Assembly (NCBI RefSeq): GCF_027270315.1
Contig: NZ_CP114413.1
Coordinates: 4,154,001-4,218,000, forward strand
Source of the DNA: Streptomyces cinnabarinus
GTDB lineage: Bacteria; Actinomycetota; Actinomycetes; Streptomycetales; Streptomycetaceae
Length of the DNA stretch: 64,000 nt
Direction: 5' to 3'
Position 1 is the stretch's first letter. Each line of letters begins with the position of its first letter. The position numbers and the translations under genes are program-made. This document shows, piece by piece, positions 42,938 through 51,066 of the stretch. The notes beneath the pieces are model-generated. The model made no database searches and had not been told where the DNA came from. It saw only the letters and a list, made by a program, of their open reading frames with translations.

Positions 42938-44560
42938 TCAGAAGTCCATGTCACCGCCCGGCATGCCGCCCGGAGCGGCCGCGGCGGCCTTCTCCGGCTT
43001 GTCGGCGATGACGGCCTCGGTGGTGAGGAACAGCGCGGCGATGGAGGCGGCGTTCTGCAGCGCGGAACGGGTCACCTTCGCCGGGTCGATGATGCCCTCG
43101 GCGATCATGTCGACGTACTCGCCGGTCGCGGCGTTCAGGCCGTGGCCGACCTGCAGACCGCGGACCTTCTCCACGACGACGCCACCCTCGAGACCACCGT
43201 TGACGGCGATCTGCTTGAGCGGGGCCTCCAGCGCGAGCTTCACGGCGTTGGCACCGGTGGCCTCGTCGCCTTCGAGCTCCAGCTTCTCGAACACCTGGGA
43301 GGCCTGGAGCAGGGCCACGCCACCACCGGCGACGATGCCCTCCTCGACGGCCGCCTTGGCGTTGCGCACGGCGTCCTCGATGCGGTGCTTGCGCTCCTTG
43401 AGCTCCACCTCGGTGGCGGCACCGGCCTTGATGACCGCGACACCACCGGCGAGCTTGGCCAGGCGCTCCTGGAGCTTCTCGCGGTCGTAGTCCGAGTCAC
43501 TGTTCTCGATCTCGGCGCGGATCTGGTTGACCCGGCCCTGGACCTGCTCCGAGGAGCCGGCGCCGTCGACGATCGTGGTCTCGTCCTTGGTGATGACGAC
43601 CTTGCGGGCCTTGCCCAGGAGGTCGAGGGTCGTGTTCTCGAGCTTGAGACCGACCTCCTCGGAGATGACCTCGCCGCCGGTGAGGATGGCGATGTCGTTC
43701 AGCATCGCCTTGCGACGGTCACCGAAGCCCGGGGCCTTGACGGCGACGGACTTGAAGGTGCCGCGGATCTTGTTGACGACCAGGGTCGACAGGGCCTCGC
43801 CCTCGACGTCCTCGGCGATGATCAGCAGCGGCTTGCCCGACTGCATGACCTTCTCCAGCAGCGGGAGCAGGTCCTTGACGGAGCCGATCTTGGAGTTGGC
43901 GATCAGGATGTACGGGTCGTCCAGGGACGCCTCCATACGCTCCATGTCGGTGGCGAAGTACGCCGAGATGTAGCCCTTGTCAAAGCGCATACCCTCGGTG
44001 AGCTCCAGCTCCAGACCGAAGGTCTGGGACTCCTCGACGGTGATGACGCCTTCCTTGCCGACCTTGTCCATGGCCTCGGCGATCAGCTCGCCGATCTGGG
44101 TGTCGGCGGCGGAGATGGAGGCCGTGGAGGCGATCTGCTCCTTGGTCTCGACGTCCTTCGCCTGCTCCAGCAGGGCGGCGGAGACGGCCTCGACGGCCTT
44201 CTCGATACCGCGCTTCAGGGCCATCGGGTTGGCACCGGCGGCGACGTTGCGCAGGCCCTCGCGGACCAGCGCCTGGGCGAGCACGGTCGCGGTGGTCGTA
44301 CCGTCACCGGCGACGTCGTCCGTCTTCTTGGCGACTTCCTTGACCAGCTCGGCGCCGATCTTCTCGTACGGGTCCTCCAGCTCGATCTCCTTGGCGATGG
44401 ACACACCATCGTTGGTGATCGTGGGGGCGCCCCACTTCTTCTCGAGGACGACGTTGCGGCCCTTGGGGCCGAGCGTCACCTTCACGGCGTCCGCGAGCTG
44501 GTTCATGCCGCGCTCGAGGCCGCGCCGCGCCTCCTCGTCGAACGCGATGATCTTGGCCAT
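42938..44560 (-). CDS. groEL: 60-kDa chaperonin GroEL2
   Basis: 540-aa chaperonin with all hallmarks: start MAKIIAFDEEARRGLERG, the ATP-binding DGTTTATVLAQ near 86, GGGVALLQA near 413 and the C-terminal tail PGGMPGGDMDF. The Gly/Met tail is the standard form, not the His-rich tail of actinobacterial GroEL1-type proteins. No groES gene adjoins it; in Streptomyces the second GroEL is encoded alone. It assists folding in the cytoplasm. The promoter carries CIRCE half-sites, so HrcA repression and heat induction are expected. The leader is about 150 nt. Confidence 0.98.
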   Translation of the reverse strand: MAKIIAFDEEARRGLERGMNQLADAVKVTLGPKGRNVVLEKKWGAPTITNDGVSIAKEIELEDPYEKIGAELVKEVAKKTDDVAGDGTTTATVLAQALVREGLRNVAAGANPMALKRGIEKAVEAVSAALLEQAKDVETKEQIASTASISAADTQIGELIAEAMDKVGKEGVITVEESQTFGLELELTEGMRFDKGYISAYFATDMERMEASLDDPYILIANSKIGSVKDLLPLLEKVMQSGKPLLIIAEDVEGEALSTLVVNKIRGTFKSVAVKAPGFGDRRKAMLNDIAILTGGEVISEEVGLKLENTTLDLLGKARKVVITKDETTIVDGAGSSEQVQGRVNQIRAEIENSDSDYDREKLQERLAKLAGGVAVIKAGAATEVELKERKHRIEDAVRNAKAAVEEGIVAGGGVALLQASQVFEKLELEGDEATGANAVKLALEAPLKQIAVNGGLEGGVVVEKVRGLQVGHGLNAATGEYVDMIAEGIIDPAKVTRSALQNAASIAALFLTTEAVIADKPEKAAAAAPGGMPGGDMDF

Positions 44561-44687
44561 GTGAAGTGGTCCCTCCAGGACTGGGGGTGATTCCTTCGGA
44601 CCGCGCCCGCGCCCGCGACGGACGGCCTGCCTGCCTCGTGGTTCCTTGCCCCACCCGGCCTGCGGGCCTCACCGACCCGGTCCTTCT

Positions 44688-44732
44688 TTGTCACTCTCAC
44701 CTTCAGAGTGCTAACGCCAATGATTAGCACTC
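44688..44732 (-). promoter_or_regulatory. Three-half-site CIRCE element
   Basis: On the minus strand GAGTGCTAA, nine bases, TTAGCACTC, nine bases, GAGTGACAA. The last two (44688-44714) form a standard-oriented CIRCE (TTAGCACTC-N9-GAGTGCTAA) with two mismatches in the second arm. The first two (44706-44732) form an exact inverted repeat in the opposite order. HrcA is the expected repressor. Confidence 0.85.
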
Positions 44733-44749
44733 GGCCCATGCGAGTGCAA
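44721..44749 (-). promoter_or_regulatory. groEL2 promoter
   Basis: TTGCAC (44744-44749), a 17-bp spacer and TAATCA (44721-44726) on the minus strand. The outermost CIRCE half-site overlaps the spacer and -10 box, so repressor binding would block polymerase. Confidence 0.7.
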
Positions 44750-44808
44750 GCGGCTCTCGGGGATCGGGCGGGTGCGGCGACGGTGCGCCGACGGCGTCCG
44801 GGCACGCG

Positions 44809-44855
44809 GAAGGGCCCGCACCCTGGGGGTTGGGTCCCCTAGGTGCGAGCCCTTC
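44809..44855 (-). terminator. Hairpin after cspA-like gene
   Basis: Arms GAAGGGCCCGCACC (44809-44822) and GGTGCGAGCCCTTC (44842-44855) pair with one mismatch; the loop itself contains a GGGG/CCCC stem. It lies 38 bp after the cold-shock gene's stop codon. Confidence 0.7.
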
Positions 44856-44892
44856 AGCAGAAGACGTCGCTTGCGGTTCGTTGGTCGCGCGT

Positions 44893-45096
44893 TCAGGCAG
44901 TGACGCGAACCATGTCGGCCTGCGGGCCTTTCTGGCCCTGCGAGATCTCGAACTCGACCCGCTGGCCCTCTTCCAGGGTGCGGTACCCGTCCATCTGGAT
45001 CGCGCTGTAGTGGACGAAAACATCCGCACCACCGTCGACCGCGATGAAGCCGTACCCCTTCTCCGCGTTGAACCACTTGACGGTGCCCTGAGCCAT
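44893..45096 (-). CDS. Cold-shock protein CspA-type
   Basis: 67-aa classic cold-shock protein: MAQGTVKWFNAEKGYGFI, RNP1 KGYGFI, RNP2 VFVHYSAI, and the C-terminal QADMVRVTA. It binds single-stranded RNA and DNA and acts as an RNA chaperone in the cytoplasm. The ATG at 45096 has GGGGAG six bases upstream. The upstream 430 bp contain no gene, so a long 5' leader, common for cold-shock genes, is possible. It is convergent with nothing; groEL2 lies downstream on the same strand behind its own promoter. Confidence 0.95.
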   Translation of the reverse strand: MAQGTVKWFNAEKGYGFIAVDGGADVFVHYSAIQMDGYRTLEEGQRVEFEISQGQKGPQADMVRVTA

Positions 45097-45526
45097 GCCT
45101 AACTCCCCTATTACTGGCCCTTGCACAGATCCGCACTTCGCGGATCCGGGTCAGACCTCACCCCCCACGGTTTGGGGGCGTGCGCCGGAACGCGTCGACC
45201 GCGGCTGAATGTATCTGTCCAACTGCCGTCTGCAACAGGTCAATCGGACGAGAATTCTGGACGTGTCCGGTCCGGAATGTAGTGAGAATTCGCCCGAATT
45301 CAGGGCAAGTCGGGCCCCACAAAAGGCATAGACGGCGCAAAAGGCGCGCACACTTTGGCTACTTCTTGTCGCATCGGAAGCCGGTACTCATATGCTTCCG
45401 GCATGCGGGGAGAAGCGCGTTCCCCAACTCTACAGGGCTCAACCATGCAGAATTGCCCCCTCCGTTTGTCTTACGGAGAGGGCAATTCGATGAACTCTCT
45501 GTGACGCACGTTACCGAAGGTAACGA
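45097..45526. other. Non-coding interval upstream of cspA-type gene
   Basis: 430 bp without a credible gene and locally poorer in G+C than its surroundings. It would hold the cold-shock promoter and leader. I see a GAATTC-gccc-GAATTC repeat (about 45284-45300), a CGGAAGC/GCTTCCG hairpin (45375-45400) and two terminator hairpins for the upstream MoaD-type gene. No clear -35/-10 pair could be fixed. Confidence 0.5.
45451..45487 (-). terminator. Terminator of thrC-moaD transcript
   Basis: A 15-bp stem with one mismatch: AATTGCCCCCTCCGT (45451-45465) and ACGGAGAGGGCAATT (45473-45487) around a 7-nt loop. A second, smaller perfect stem, CGTTACC/GGTAACG (45509-45525), lies directly at the MoaD-type stop codon. 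Confidence 0.8.
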
Positions 45527-45802
45527 TCAGCCGCCGGCGACGGCCGGAATGATGGAAACACCGGCCCCGTCGGGCGTCGCCGTCTCCAGCCCCTGCTCGA
45601 AGCGGACGTCGTCGTCATTGACGTACACATTGACGAACCGGCGCAGCTTGCCCTGGTCGTCGAGAACCCGGGCGGCGATACCCGTGTGGTTCTTCTCCAG
45701 GTCGGCAATGACCTCGGCGAGAGTGCCGCCCTCAGCGGCGACCTCGGCGGCACCACCGGTGTAGGTGCGCAGGATGGTAGGGATGCGGACGGTAACGCTC
45801 AC
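45527..45802 (-). CDS. MoaD/ThiS family sulfur carrier protein
   Basis: 91-aa ubiquitin-fold protein of the MoaD/ThiS/CysO type, ending in the functional diglycine (PAVAGG). Landmarks are MSVTVRIPTILRTYTGG and RFVNVYVNDDDVRFEQG. The C-terminal glycine would be adenylated and thiocarboxylated to donate sulfur, for molybdopterin, thiamine or cysteine synthesis; which of these cannot be told. It follows thrC by 59 bp on the same strand and has a GGAGG eight bases before its GTG, so it is probably cotranscribed from the riboswitch-controlled thrC promoter. Confidence 0.92.
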   Translation of the reverse strand: MSVTVRIPTILRTYTGGAAEVAAEGGTLAEVIADLEKNHTGIAARVLDDQGKLRRFVNVYVNDDDVRFEQGLETATPDGAGVSIIPAVAGG

Positions 45803-45861
45803 GATGAAAACCTCCGGAAGGACGACGCACCCAGGGGCGCGGGGCTGTGCTCGATGTGCGG

Positions 45862-47145
45862 CTAGACGAGCCCGGCCTCGCGGAACGAATCCAGGCTGGG
45901 GCGAATCGTGGCCGTGAGCCCCGTACCGGCCACCGCGTCAAGGGTCTTGAGGCCGTCGCCCGTGTTGAGGACGACCGTGGTCAGGGACGGGTCGAGGACG
46001 CCGTTCTCGATGAGCTTCTTCGTGACGCCCACCGTCACACCACCGGCGGTCTCCGCGAAGATGCCCTCGGTCCGGGCGAGGATCTTGATCGCTTCGACGA
46101 CCTGCTCATCGGTCACGTCCTCCACCGCACCGCCGGTCCGGCGCGCGATGTCCAGGACGTACGGCCCGTCCGCCGGGTTGCCGATGGCCAGCGACTTGGC
46201 GATGGTGTTCGGCTTCTGCGGGCGGACGACGTCGTGGCCCGCCTTGAAGGCCACCGACACCGGCGAGCACCCCTCGGCCTGCGCACCGAAGATCTTGTAC
46301 GGCTTGTCCTCGACGAGCCCGAGCTTGATCAGCTCCTGGAGCCCCTTGTCGATCTTCGTGAGCTGCGAGCCGGAGGCGATCGGCACGACCAGCTGGTCGG
46401 GGAGCTGCCAGCCGAGCTGCTCGCAGATCTCGTACGCGAGGGTCTTGGAGCCCTCCGCGTAGTACGGCCGCAGGTTGACGTTGACGAAGCCCCAGCCCTC
46501 GCCGGCCGGGTCGCCGATCAGCTCGGAGCAGAAGCGGTTCACATCGTCGTAGTTGCCCTCGATGCCGACGAGCTCACCGCCGTAGACCGCGGCCATGACG
46601 ACCTTGCCCTGCTCCAGGTCGTGCGGGATGAACACGCAGGAGCGGAAGCCCGCGCGGGCGGCGGCGGCGCCGACGGCACCGGCCAGGTTGCCCGTGGAGG
46701 AGCAGGAGAGCGTGGTGAAGCCGAAGGCGCGCGCGGCCTCCAGCGCCTGGGCGACGACGCGGTCCTTGAAGGAGTGCGTCGGGTTGCCGGAGTCGTCCTT
46801 CACATACAAACCGCCGGTCACGCCGAGCTCGCGGGCCAGGTTGTCGGCCTTGACGAGCTGGGTCCAGCCGGGGTTGATGTTGGGCTTGTCGGCCACGTCC
46901 GCGGGGACGGGCAGCAGCGGCGCGTACCGCCAGATGTTCGCGGGTCCCGCTTCGATGCGCTTGCGGAGTTCCTCGGTGTCGTAGGCCGAGAAGTCGTAGG
47001 CGATCTCCAGCGGGCCGAAACACTCCTCGCATGCGAAGACCGGGCCGAGAGGCACGCGGTGGCCGCATTCGCGGCAGCTCAGGGCAGCGGCGGGACCGAG
47101 GTCGACGGTGGGATTTCCGGTGTTTGCGACAGTCTGCACAGCCAT
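45862..47145 (-). CDS. thrC: Threonine synthase ThrC
   Basis: 427-aa PLP enzyme converting O-phosphohomoserine to threonine. The N-terminus has a zinc-ribbon-like set C24, C27, C39 and C42. The PLP lysine is K127 in NPTHSFKDR, and the phosphate loop is SSTGNLAGAVGAA near 150. LNTGDGLKTLDAV lies near the C-terminus. Length and motifs are normal. The leader contains a SAM-I riboswitch directly before the ribosome-binding site. Thus threonine synthesis appears to be tuned to the S-adenosylmethionine level, at the branch where homoserine derivatives are shared with methionine. Confidence 0.95.
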   Translation of the reverse strand: MAVQTVANTGNPTVDLGPAAALSCRECGHRVPLGPVFACEECFGPLEIAYDFSAYDTEELRKRIEAGPANIWRYAPLLPVPADVADKPNINPGWTQLVKADNLARELGVTGGLYVKDDSGNPTHSFKDRVVAQALEAARAFGFTTLSCSSTGNLAGAVGAAAARAGFRSCVFIPHDLEQGKVVMAAVYGGELVGIEGNYDDVNRFCSELIGDPAGEGWGFVNVNLRPYYAEGSKTLAYEICEQLGWQLPDQLVVPIASGSQLTKIDKGLQELIKLGLVEDKPYKIFGAQAEGCSPVSVAFKAGHDVVRPQKPNTIAKSLAIGNPADGPYVLDIARRTGGAVEDVTDEQVVEAIKILARTEGIFAETAGGVTVGVTKKLIENGVLDPSLTTVVLNTGDGLKTLDAVAGTGLTATIRPSLDSFREAGLV

Positions 47146-47165
47146 GTGAGGCGAGGCCCTTTCTC

Positions 47166-47301
47166 CTCATCTTCCTCACGACGCATCTCGCCGTGAGACG
47201 GATTTGGCACCTTCCCAAGCCGGGAGCCTCGCGTGAACGAGAGCCGACTGGAGGGTTGCCGGGGCTTCATCGGGCCGTATCCCTCTGCCCCTCTGGATGA
47301 G
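47166..47301 (-). promoter_or_regulatory. SAM-I riboswitch (S-box) before thrC
   Basis: Minus-strand aptamer closed by P1 CTCATC (47296-47301) and GATGAG (47166-47171). Inside are the S-box landmarks AGAGGG..AGAGGGA, GGCCCGATGAAGCCCCGGC followed by AACC, and GGTGCCAAATCC, then GGAAGATGAG at the 3' end. The P1 3' strand runs into AGGAGAAAGG, the ribosome-binding region 10-20 nt before the thrC ATG. There is no terminator T-run, so translational control is the likely mechanism. Confidence 0.93.
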
Positions 47302-47443
47302 CGGTATGAAGTTGTGAACGTCGGGCCATCCCGGACATGCGATGGTCATCCGCGTTGTTCAAGACTGTAACCGACGACCTGGACAGTTGAGATAGTCGTC
47401 CGAACCGCGAGATGGATCACAGACAGAAGAGGAGCCGCGCACT

Positions 47444-48388
47444 GTGCTGAACGAAGTCGAGCGCTGGCTGGCCACCCGCTCCTGGTCGGTGACCGACCGC
47501 CCGCTCCACCAGGTCCTGGCGGCCAAGCAGCGCACTGGCCAGACGGTCTCCGTCGTGCTGCCCGCGCTCAACGAGGAGGAGACGGTCGGGGACATCGTCG
47601 CGGTGATCCGGCACGACCTGATGCGGCAGGTCCCGCTGGTCGACGAGATCGTGGTGGTGGACTCCGGTTCGGCCGACCGGACCTCCGAGGTCGCCGCGGC
47701 GGCCGGGGCGACCGTGGTGCACCGGGACGCGATCCTGCCGCGGATCCCCGCGGTGCCCGGCAAGGGCGAGGTGCTGTGGCGCTCGCTGCTGGTCACCCGG
47801 GGCGACATCGTCTGCTTCATCGACGCGGACCTGAAGGAGTTCTCCTCGGACTTCGTCTCCGGCATCGTCGGCCCGCTGCTCACCGACCCCGGGGTGGACC
47901 TGGTCAAGGCGATGTACGACCGTCCGCTCGGCGGGGCCGCCGGCCAGGGCGGCCGGGTCACCGAGCTGATGGCCCGCCCGCTGCTGAACATGCACTGGCC
48001 GCAGCTGGCCGGGTTCGTCCAGCCGCTCGGCGGGGAGTACGCGGCCCGCCGCTCCCTGCTGGAGCAGCTCCCCTTCCCGGTCGGCTACGGCGTGGAGCTC
48101 GGCATGCTGATCGACGCCCTGCATCTGGTGGGCCTGGACGCGCTGGCCCAGGTGGACGTCGGGGTGCGCAAGCACCGGCACCAGGACGGGCAGGCGCTCG
48201 GCCGGATGTCCGCCGCGATCTACCGCACCGCCCAGCTCCGGCTGGCCCGCGGGCATCTCGTCCGCCCCTCGCTGACCCAGTTCGAGCGCGGCGAGGACGG
48301 TTTCGAGCCGCGGACGTACTCGGTGGACACCGAGGAGCGGCCGCCGATGGTGGAGATCGCGGAGTACGCCTCCCGCAAGGTGGCGTAA
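47444..48388 (+). CDS. gpgS: Glucosyl-3-phosphoglycerate synthase GpgS
   Basis: 314-aa GT81-type glycosyltransferase. VSVVLPALNEEETVGDIV near 30 is the nucleotide-sugar fold, FIDADLK near 125 carries the DxD metal motif, and ARPLLNMHWPQLAGFVQPLG near 185 is diagnostic for GpgS. It would join glucose from a nucleotide sugar to 3-phosphoglycerate, the first step toward glucosylglycerate or methylglucose polysaccharide. The neighbour otsA uses similar donors, so this is an osmolyte/storage-sugar cluster. The GTG start has AGGAG upstream. Confidence 0.9.
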   Translation: MLNEVERWLATRSWSVTDRPLHQVLAAKQRTGQTVSVVLPALNEEETVGDIVAVIRHDLMRQVPLVDEIVVVDSGSADRTSEVAAAAGATVVHRDAILPRIPAVPGKGEVLWRSLLVTRGDIVCFIDADLKEFSSDFVSGIVGPLLTDPGVDLVKAMYDRPLGGAAGQGGRVTELMARPLLNMHWPQLAGFVQPLGGEYAARRSLLEQLPFPVGYGVELGMLIDALHLVGLDALAQVDVGVRKHRHQDGQALGRMSAAIYRTAQLRLARGHLVRPSLTQFERGEDGFEPRTYSVDTEERPPMVEIAEYASRKVA

Positions 48389-48450
48389 CCCTCGTCTCGT
48401 CCAGCGGCTCGTACGTTTGAGCGTTTACGGCACGGGCTAGGTTGGAGCAC

Positions 48451-49872
48451 ATGGCTTCCACGCATGTGGCTTCCGCCCGCGGTGCCGCCCAGGTGCTGGT
48501 CGCGTCGAACCGCGGCCCGGTCTCCTACGAGGTCCAGCAGGACGGCTCACTGCGCACCAGGCGCGGGGGCGGCGGACTGGTCTCAGGACTCTCGGCCATC
48601 GGCCCGGACGCCGGCGCCCTGTGGGTCTGCTCGGCGCTCTCCGACGGCGACCGCGAGGCGGTACGGCGCGGGGTCGGCGAGGACGGCGTGCGGATGCTGC
48701 CGATTCCGGCCGAGGTGCACGCGGACGCGTACAACGGCGTCGCCAACTCCGTGCTGTGGTTCGTGCACCACATGCTCTACCAGACTCCGCTAGAACCGGT
48801 GTTCGACGCCGATTTCTGGCGGCAGTGGGAGAACTACACCCGCTACAACCGGGCCTTCGCCGAGGCGCTGGCCGACGAGGCGGCCGAGGGTGCGGCGGTC
48901 CTGGTGCAGGACTACCACCTGACGCTGGTGCCGGGACTGCTCCGCAAGCTCCGCCCCGACCTGCGGATCGGCCACTTCTCGCACACCCCGTGGGCCCCGG
49001 TGGACTACTTCCGCATGCTGCCCGACCAGGTGGCGCGCGAGGTGCTGGAGGGCATGCTCGGCGCCGACCGGCTCGGCTTCCTCACCCGGCGCTGGGCGGA
49101 CGCCTTCACCGTCTGCTGCACCGAGCTGACGGGCGGGCTCGGGGACACCGAGGTCGGTGTGCACGGCCTCGGGGCCGACGCCGAGTTCCTGCGCGCCCGC
49201 TCGCACGAGGCGGACGTCGAGGAGCGGATCACCGGGCTGCGGGCGGAAATCGGGGCCGGGCCCTCCGGGGCCGCCCGAAAGACGATCGTCCGGGTCGACC
49301 GGACCGAGCTGTCGAAGAACATCGTGCGCGGACTGCTGGCGTACCGGCAGCTCCTCGACGACCGCCCCGAGTGGCGCGAGCGGGTCGTGCACGTGGCCTT
49401 CGCCTACCCCTCCCGGCAGGACCTCGCCGTCTACCGGGACTACACCGCCGAGGTGCAGCGGCTGGCGGACGAGATCAACTCCCAGTACGGGACGCCGGGG
49501 TGGACCCCGGTCGTGCTGCACGTCAAGGACGACTTCGCGCGGTCCCTGGCCGCGTACCGGCTCGCCGACGTGGCCCTGGTCAACCCGGTCCGGGACGGGA
49601 TGAACCTGGTCGCCAAGGAGGTGCCGGTCGTCTCCGACGAGGGCTGCGTACTGGTCCTGTCGCGGGAGGCGGGGGCGTACGCGGAACTGGGCGAGGACGC
49701 GCTCGTGGTGAACCCCTACGACATCCTGGGCACCGCGAACGCCCTGCACGAGGCGCTCACCATGGCCCCCGAGGAGCGGGCGGAGCGCGCCAAGCGGCTG
49801 TCGGCGGCGGCGACCGCCCTGCCGCCGTCGCAGTGGTTCCTGGACCAGCTGACGGCACTCACCGGCTCCTGA
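48451..49872 (+). CDS. otsA: Trehalose-6-phosphate synthase OtsA
   Basis: 473-aa GT20 enzyme that makes trehalose-6-phosphate from UDP- or GDP-glucose and glucose-6-phosphate. Landmarks are VLVASNRGPVSYE at the start, VQDYHLTLVPGLL near 150, GFLTRRWADAF near 207, and NPVRDGMNLVAKE near 375. Start ATG 48451 is preferred: TAGGTT (48438-48443) ends seven bases upstream, a leaderless pattern, although the TTGAGC -35 is only 15 bp away. Its stop codon TGA is immediately followed by the stop of convergent otsB, with no base between. Confidence 0.93.
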   Translation: MASTHVASARGAAQVLVASNRGPVSYEVQQDGSLRTRRGGGGLVSGLSAIGPDAGALWVCSALSDGDREAVRRGVGEDGVRMLPIPAEVHADAYNGVANSVLWFVHHMLYQTPLEPVFDADFWRQWENYTRYNRAFAEALADEAAEGAAVLVQDYHLTLVPGLLRKLRPDLRIGHFSHTPWAPVDYFRMLPDQVAREVLEGMLGADRLGFLTRRWADAFTVCCTELTGGLGDTEVGVHGLGADAEFLRARSHEADVEERITGLRAEIGAGPSGAARKTIVRVDRTELSKNIVRGLLAYRQLLDDRPEWRERVVHVAFAYPSRQDLAVYRDYTAEVQRLADEINSQYGTPGWTPVVLHVKDDFARSLAAYRLADVALVNPVRDGMNLVAKEVPVVSDEGCVLVLSREAGAYAELGEDALVVNPYDILGTANALHEALTMAPEERAERAKRLSAAATALPPSQWFLDQLTALTGS

Positions 49873-50721
49873 CTACAGGCGGTCCGCCAAGGCGCTGAGC
49901 AGGCCCGCCACGCCCTGCGGGCCCCCCACCACCACGTCCGACTTCTCCGCCAGTTCCGGGACCTCGTCGCTGCCGCTGCACACCAGCAGGCCGGGGGTGC
50001 CGTCCAGGCGGAGCTTCTCCACGGCCGCGTAGGCGGGGAGGTCGCCGAGGTCGTCACCGGCGTAGAGGACCGAGCCGGCGTCGATCTCGCGGATGTAGTC
50101 CAGCAGGGCGACACCCTTGTCCATGCCGGGCGGGCGCAGCTCCAGGACCATGCGGCCCGGTTCGACGATCAGGCCGTGGCGGGCGGCGAGTTCGCCGAGC
50201 GGTGCGCGCAGCGCCTCGAACGCGGCCTGCGGATCGGCGGCCCGCCGGGTGTGCACGGCGACCGCGCGGCCCTTCTCCTCGATCCAGGTGCCGTGCCAGG
50301 CGCCGACGCCGTCGAGGACGCCGGGCAGTTCGGCGCGGACCGCGGCGACCCCGGGGTCGGGCGCGGGCGCGGAGACCGTGCCGGTGACCGCGTCCCAGCG
50401 CTCGGCGCCGTAGTGGCCGAGGACGACGAGGTGCTCCAGACCGGAGACGCCGGCGAATCCGCCGTAGCGGACCGCGACGCCGGCCGGGCGTCCGGTGAGC
50501 ACCGCGACGGCGGCCACCTTCGGCGCGAGCGCGGCGAGCGCGGGCACCGCGTCCGGGTGGGCGCGGGCCTGCTCGGGGTCCGGGACGATCGGTGCGAGCG
50601 TCCCGTCGAAGTCGAGGGCGATCACCGCGCGCCCCGGGTCGGCAAGGATCGCGTCGAGACCGGCCCGTCCAGCGGGGGTGGCAGGGTCCGGCAAGGGGGT
50701 CGAGTCCGTGTGGCTGCCCAT
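49873..50721 (-). CDS. otsB: Trehalose-phosphatase OtsB
   Basis: 282-aa HAD-type phosphatase that removes phosphate from trehalose-6-phosphate to yield trehalose. Motif I is ALDFDGTLAPI near 38, motif II is VLTGRP near 76, and motif IV includes YAGDDLGDLPAYAAV near 220. It is encoded opposite otsA, with the two stop codons abutting, so RNA polymerases collide or read through unless terminated by other means. The combination completes the OtsAB trehalose route. The start ATG at 50721 has no strong Shine-Dalgarno. Confidence 0.93.
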   Translation of the reverse strand: MGSHTDSTPLPDPATPAGRAGLDAILADPGRAVIALDFDGTLAPIVPDPEQARAHPDAVPALAALAPKVAAVAVLTGRPAGVAVRYGGFAGVSGLEHLVVLGHYGAERWDAVTGTVSAPAPDPGVAAVRAELPGVLDGVGAWHGTWIEEKGRAVAVHTRRAADPQAAFEALRAPLGELAARHGLIVEPGRMVLELRPPGMDKGVALLDYIREIDAGSVLYAGDDLGDLPAYAAVEKLRLDGTPGLLVCSGSDEVPELAEKSDVVVGGPQGVAGLLSALADRL

Positions 50722-50795
50722 ACGAGGGACCTTATCCAGCTACGGCCCCGCCGGTCAGCAACGCGGGAAAGCTCCGCCCACGGGTTGGCCGGGCG

Positions 50796-51029
50796 TCACC
50801 TCTCCGCCCTCCGCGACTCCCGTATCCGGCGCAGTCTGTTCACCGTCACCGGGTCGTGGGCGAGCGCCCGCCGGTCGTCGAGGAGGGCGTTGAGGAGCTG
50901 GTAGTAGCGGACGGGGGCGAGCCCCAGCTCCTCCCGTATCGCCCGCTCCTTCGCGCCGGGCCCCGGGAAGCCGCGCCGCTCCAGGGCCAGGACGGCCTGT
51001 TCCCCGGGGTTCAGCGGTTCCTGTTCCAT
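50796..51029 (-). CDS. DUF3263 small protein
   Basis: 77-aa helical protein of the actinobacterial DUF3263 family: LNPGEQAVLALERRGFPGPG, KERAIREELGL and RYYQLLNALLDDRRAL. The pattern resembles a helix-turn-helix of the sigma-factor region 4 type, so DNA binding is plausible but unproven. It is monocistronic or forms a loose unit with otsB downstream (75-bp gap). Length is normal for the family. No function is established. Confidence 0.85.
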   Translation of the reverse strand: MEQEPLNPGEQAVLALERRGFPGPGAKERAIREELGLAPVRYYQLLNALLDDRRALAHDPVTVNRLRRIRESRRAER

Positions 51030-51066
51030 GCGAGCACGGTAGCTCCCGGCACTGACAGCGGGCCGC

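Noticed and set aside
41480..44590. 1036-codon frame opposite the OYE gene and groEL2
   Set aside because: It is antisense to two certain genes and crosses their gap; composition is that of a shadow frame (Gly/Asp/Leu/Val), with no start-site support.
45284..45300. GAATTC-gccc-GAATTC repeat as a regulatory site for the cold-shock gene
   Set aside because: The arms are palindromes by themselves and no promoter could be placed relative to them; too weak to call.
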